Assembly: GCA_947476855.1 (NCBI GenBank)
Contig: CANJSR010000238.1
Location: 1 to 7,564, forward strand
DNA length: 7,564 nucleotides
Reading direction: 5' to 3'
Source: Acetobacteraceae bacterium
GTDB lineage: Bacteria > Pseudomonadota > Alphaproteobacteria > Acetobacterales > Acetobacteraceae
The notes under the pieces were generated by a model. The model made no database searches, was not told the DNA's origin, and saw only the letters and a list, made by a program, of their open reading frames with translations. Below, one piece after another: positions 5,692-7,564 of the stretch. How positions within the stretch are numbered: the stretch's first letter is position 1; the number at the start of each line of letters is the position of its first letter. A program made the translations under genes and the position numbers.

Positions 5692-5805
5692 TCGTCCTGG
5701 CCGAGCCTGACCCGGCCATCGCCACGGAGGCTGTCGCTTGAAAGTCTGCGCCCCACCCATTGGAGGCCTCCTTGGCGGTGGCCGGGTCAAGCCCGGCCAT
5801 GACGG
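5692..5805. repeat. Two inverted copies of a dispersed alphaproteobacterial palindromic repeat
   Basis: A 41-bp unit at 5692-5732 recurs in inverted orientation at 5765-5805, matching at about 34 of 41 positions by eye. The core of each copy is itself a hairpin. At 5779-5799 TGGCCGGG pairs with CCCGGCCA around a 5-nt turn. At 5698-5718 TGGCCG pairs with CGGCCA. The spacer is 32 bp. Translated on the minus strand the unit gives VMAGLDPAT, a spurious peptide I recall as frequent in alphaproteobacterial annotations because of such repeats. The pair could fold into a long stem in the 3' region of the MmgE/PrpD transcript. I see no separate intrinsic terminator for that gene. Confidence 0.75.
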
Positions 5806-5846
5806 ATGGCTCCACAGCCGGACCAAGTGCGACGATCCCCCCCAAC

Positions 5847-5852
5847 AAGGAG
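5847..5852 (+). promoter_or_regulatory. Shine-Dalgarno of the GST gene
   Basis: AAGGAG, 6 nt before ATG 5859. It is the clearest ribosome binding site in the window and fixes the GST start over upstream in-frame ATGs. Confidence 0.75.
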
Positions 5853-5858
5853 TTCCCC

Positions 5859-6440
5859 ATGCTGACCTACTATTTCGCCCCCGGCTCCAGCTCGATGGCC
5901 CCGCACATCGCGCTCCAGGAAATCGGGGTGCCCTATGAACCCCGTCCCCTCTCCTTCGCCCAGCGCGGCACACACACGCCCGAGTACCTGGCGCTCAATC
6001 CCGACGGGAAAGTCCCGCTGCTGCTGATCGACGGCCGGCCGCTCACCGAGGTCGCGGGCATCCTTTACTACCTCGCCCACCGTTTCCCCGAGGCCAAGCT
6101 GCTACCCGCCGGTGATCTGGAGGCCGAGGCCCAGGCGATCTCCTGGATGTCCTTCTGTGCCTCCGCCCTGCATCCCGCCCGCAAACTGCCGCCCGCGGAA
6201 GCACAGGCCGTCTGGGCCGTCGCCGAACATCGCCTCGGCGATCGCGAATGGGCATTGGGCGCCTATTCGATCGCCGACATCCACCTGTTCCGGCTGTTCT
6301 GGCGCTTCCACCCGGTGGCCGGCCTGACGCCGGAAGCCTTCCCCCGCCTGACCGCCCATCACGCCCGCATGCTGGCCCGCCCCGCGGTGCAGCGCGTGAT
6401 CGAGATCGAGGCCGGCATCGGATACCAGCTTCCCGCGTAA
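5859..6440 (+). CDS. Glutathione S-transferase family protein
   Basis: Cytosolic GST-fold protein, 193 residues, slightly shorter than typical bacterial GSTs (about 200-210). Residues 1-77 form the thioredoxin-like domain, with APGSSSMAPHIALQEIGVPYE (7-27, given here by position as the alpha-1 region), the cis-proline in KVPLLL (V52-P53), and TE at 63-64 before VAGILYYLA, where Glu64 would contact the glutathione gamma-glutamyl group. Residues about 86-190 form the helical domain with the N-capping box S137-I-A-D140. Aligned with beta-class enzymes such as E. coli GstA, the catalytic Cys10 position falls on Ser11, so serine chemistry or a non-conjugating role is possible. ATG 5859 has AAGGAG at 5847-5852, spacing 6 nt; the longer frame from 5760 would run through the repeat and is rejected. 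The Kef-type antiporter gene follows after 52 bp, probably in one transcript. Confidence 0.93.
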   Translation: MLTYYFAPGSSSMAPHIALQEIGVPYEPRPLSFAQRGTHTPEYLALNPDGKVPLLLIDGRPLTEVAGILYYLAHRFPEAKLLPAGDLEAEAQAISWMSFCASALHPARKLPPAEAQAVWAVAEHRLGDREWALGAYSIADIHLFRLFWRFHPVAGLTPEAFPRLTAHHARMLARPAVQRVIEIEAGIGYQLPA

Positions 6441-6492
6441 CGGATGCACGAATCAGAAGCGCCGGAGGACAATTCCATTTAGAACGATCGCG

Positions 6493-7564
6493 ATGGAAGC
6501 CGCGCACGACACCACGTTCTTCAAGGTCCTGCTGATCGTCCTTGGGGCCACCGCGATCGTCATTCCTCTTGTGCAACGGCTTCGCCTGCCCCCGGTCGTC
6601 GGCTACATGGCGGTCGGGATGGCGGTCGGCCCCTTCGGTGTCGGCACGCTGGTCGCCGACATCCCATTTCTGGCCGCCCTCGTCATCGACGACCACGCCG
6701 CCATCGTGCCGGTGGCCGAACTCGGCGTCGCCCTGCTGATGTTCATGATCGGCCTGGAACTCTCGCCCGAGCGCATCTGGCTGATGCGCCGGATGGTCTT
6801 CGGCCTCGGCTTCGCGCAGTTGGGCAGTTGCGCGCTGGCCATAGGCCTGCTGGTCCTGGGCTTCGGCTACGGCAAGCCCGAGGCGATCGTCATCGGCCTC
6901 GCGCTCGCCATGTCCTCCACCGCCGTCGTCCTGCAGGTGCTGGCCGAACAGAAGCGGCTGAACAGCAACTCGGGGCGCGCGAGTTTCGCGGTGCTGCTGT
7001 TCCAGGATCTCGCGGTCGTGCCGGTGCTGTTCGCGCTGACCGCGCTGGCCCCGACGAACGGAGAGCCCTAGCGCGGCGCCTTCCTGTTCGCGATGGGGGA
7101 GGCGTTGCTGGGCGTCTCCGCGATCGTCGTATTCGGTCGCCTGATCCTGCGCCCCCTGTTCCGCAGCGTCGCCCGCACCCGCAGCGCCGAGTTCTTCGTC
7201 GCCGCCTGCCTGCTGGTGGTCATCGCCTGCGGCATGGTCGCCGTGCGCGCCGGCATGTCGATGGCCCTCGGCGCCCTGATCGCGGGCCTGCTGCTCAGCG
7301 GCACCGAATACCGCCGGCAGGTCGAGGCGACGATCGAACCGTTCAAGGGCCTGCTGATCGGCATCTTCCTGATGTCCATCGGCATGACGCTGGACTGGCA
7401 CATCCTGATCGACCACTTCTGGCTGGTGCTGGGCGTCGCGGCCGGGATGATCGTGATCAAGGGCGCGCTGACCGCCGCATCCGCCCGCGCGCTGGGCATG
7501 ACCTGGTTGCAGGGTCTGCAGACCGGCCTGCTGCTGGGCCCGGGCGGAGAGTTCGGCTTCGTCA
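6493..7564 (+). pseudogene. KefB/KefC-type cation/proton antiporter (CPA2), in-frame amber stop, 3' end outside window
   Basis: Monovalent cation:proton antiporter-2 family inner-membrane protein; KefB/KefC members are K+ efflux systems. The first 192 codons give about six membrane segments (near 10-28, 33-51, 72-90, 102-125, 130-150, 163-186) with LPPVVGYMAVGMAVGP (32-47), ELGVALLMFMIGLELSPE (76-93) and the ion-site FQDLAVVP (170-177; Q171-D172). Codon 193 is TAG (7069-7071). The same frame then stays open to the window end (164 codons) and still encodes Kef sequence: GMSMALGALIAGLLLSG, IEPFKGLL (281-288), FLMSIGMTLDW and GPGGEFGFV. The frame does not shift, and codons after the stop keep G/C third positions. 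So it is a recent nonsense mutation, a base error, or readthrough. The 192-residue product alone would lack the second half of the transport domain. Any C-terminal RCK/TrkA-N domain is out of view. GGAGG at 6464-6468 is 24 nt from the ATG, too far for a normal ribosome binding site. Confidence 0.85.
7069..7071 (+). other. In-frame TAG interrupting the Kef-type gene
   Basis: The codons around it are GAG CCC TAG CGC GGC, between Asn-Gly-Glu-Pro and Arg-Gly-Ala-Phe. It falls in the loop after the sixth membrane segment, a weakly conserved part of the family. The nearest downstream in-frame ATG (7093) has no Shine-Dalgarno, so reinitiation is not supported. Confidence 0.85.

Noticed and set aside
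5661..5692. Intrinsic terminator for the MmgE/PrpD gene at the five-T run (5688-5692)
   Set aside because: The preceding bases give no stable stem adjacent to the T-run; only very short GGG/CCC pairings are possible.
5760..5858. 33-codon N-terminal extension of GST
   Set aside because: It would translate the dispersed repeat (AVAGSSPAMTDG); the AAGGAG-ATG at 5859 begins exactly at the GST fold.
6043..7416. 457-codon leftward open frame opposite GST and the antiporter, open across the amber site
   Set aside because: Translation is Asp/Gln/His/Arg-rich low-complexity typical of GC shadows; the plus strand carries two recognised families.
6493..7564. Frameshift, or two separate genes, as explanation of the split antiporter
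   Set aside because: Both halves are in the same frame with only one stop codon between them, and the next in-frame ATG (7093) has no ribosome binding site; a base substitution is simpler.
1..7564. CRISPR array, tRNA/rRNA, insertion sequence, prophage or defence-system genes
   Set aside because: No spaced direct repeats, no cloverleaf or rRNA-like stretch, and no transposase, integrase or nuclease motifs were seen; the gene set is ordinary chromosomal metabolism.

Overview
This GC-rich window reads as ordinary chromosomal DNA from an alphaproteobacterium. I favour Rhodospirillales/Acetobacteraceae: third codon positions are strongly G/C, a thrB-rnhA pair (an order common in Alphaproteobacteria) opens the window, and an intergenic palindromic repeat of the kind scattered through alphaproteobacterial genomes is present. 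The family assignment is an inference and was not tested by any search.

Layout. thrB (homoserine kinase) and rnhA (RNase HI) run rightward at 7-1492 and overlap by 23 nt. A nitroreductase-family gene runs leftward at 1502-2329 and converges on rnhA with only 9 bp between the stop codons. A 370-bp gap (2330-2699) follows. It holds a perfect CRP-type palindrome and a strong plus-strand intrinsic terminator that has no plus-strand gene in front of it. A leftward GT8-like glycosyltransferase with a Pro-rich tail (2700-4022) is divergent from a rightward MmgE/PrpD-family gene (4229-5593). The 206 bp between them contain a large bulged inverted repeat. A second gap (5594-5858) carries two inverted copies of the dispersed palindromic repeat. 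A small glutathione S-transferase (5859-6440) is followed 52 bp later by a KefB/KefC-type cation/proton antiporter gene. That gene runs off the right edge and is interrupted by an in-frame TAG at 7069-7071.

How the genes fit together. ThrB serves threonine biosynthesis and RnhA removes RNA-DNA hybrids; their linkage is positional rather than functional. GST next to a Kef-type antiporter fits a glutathione/electrophile-stress module, since E. coli KefB/KefC are glutathione-gated, but the antiporter gene appears broken or misread here. The nitroreductase and the MmgE/PrpD protein have no visible pathway partners.

I found no phage, CRISPR, toxin-antitoxin or insertion-sequence genes, and no obviously new multi-gene system. 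The points most worth checking are the amber codon in the antiporter, the orphan terminator with its structured upstream region, and the bulged stem-loop in the divergent promoter region.
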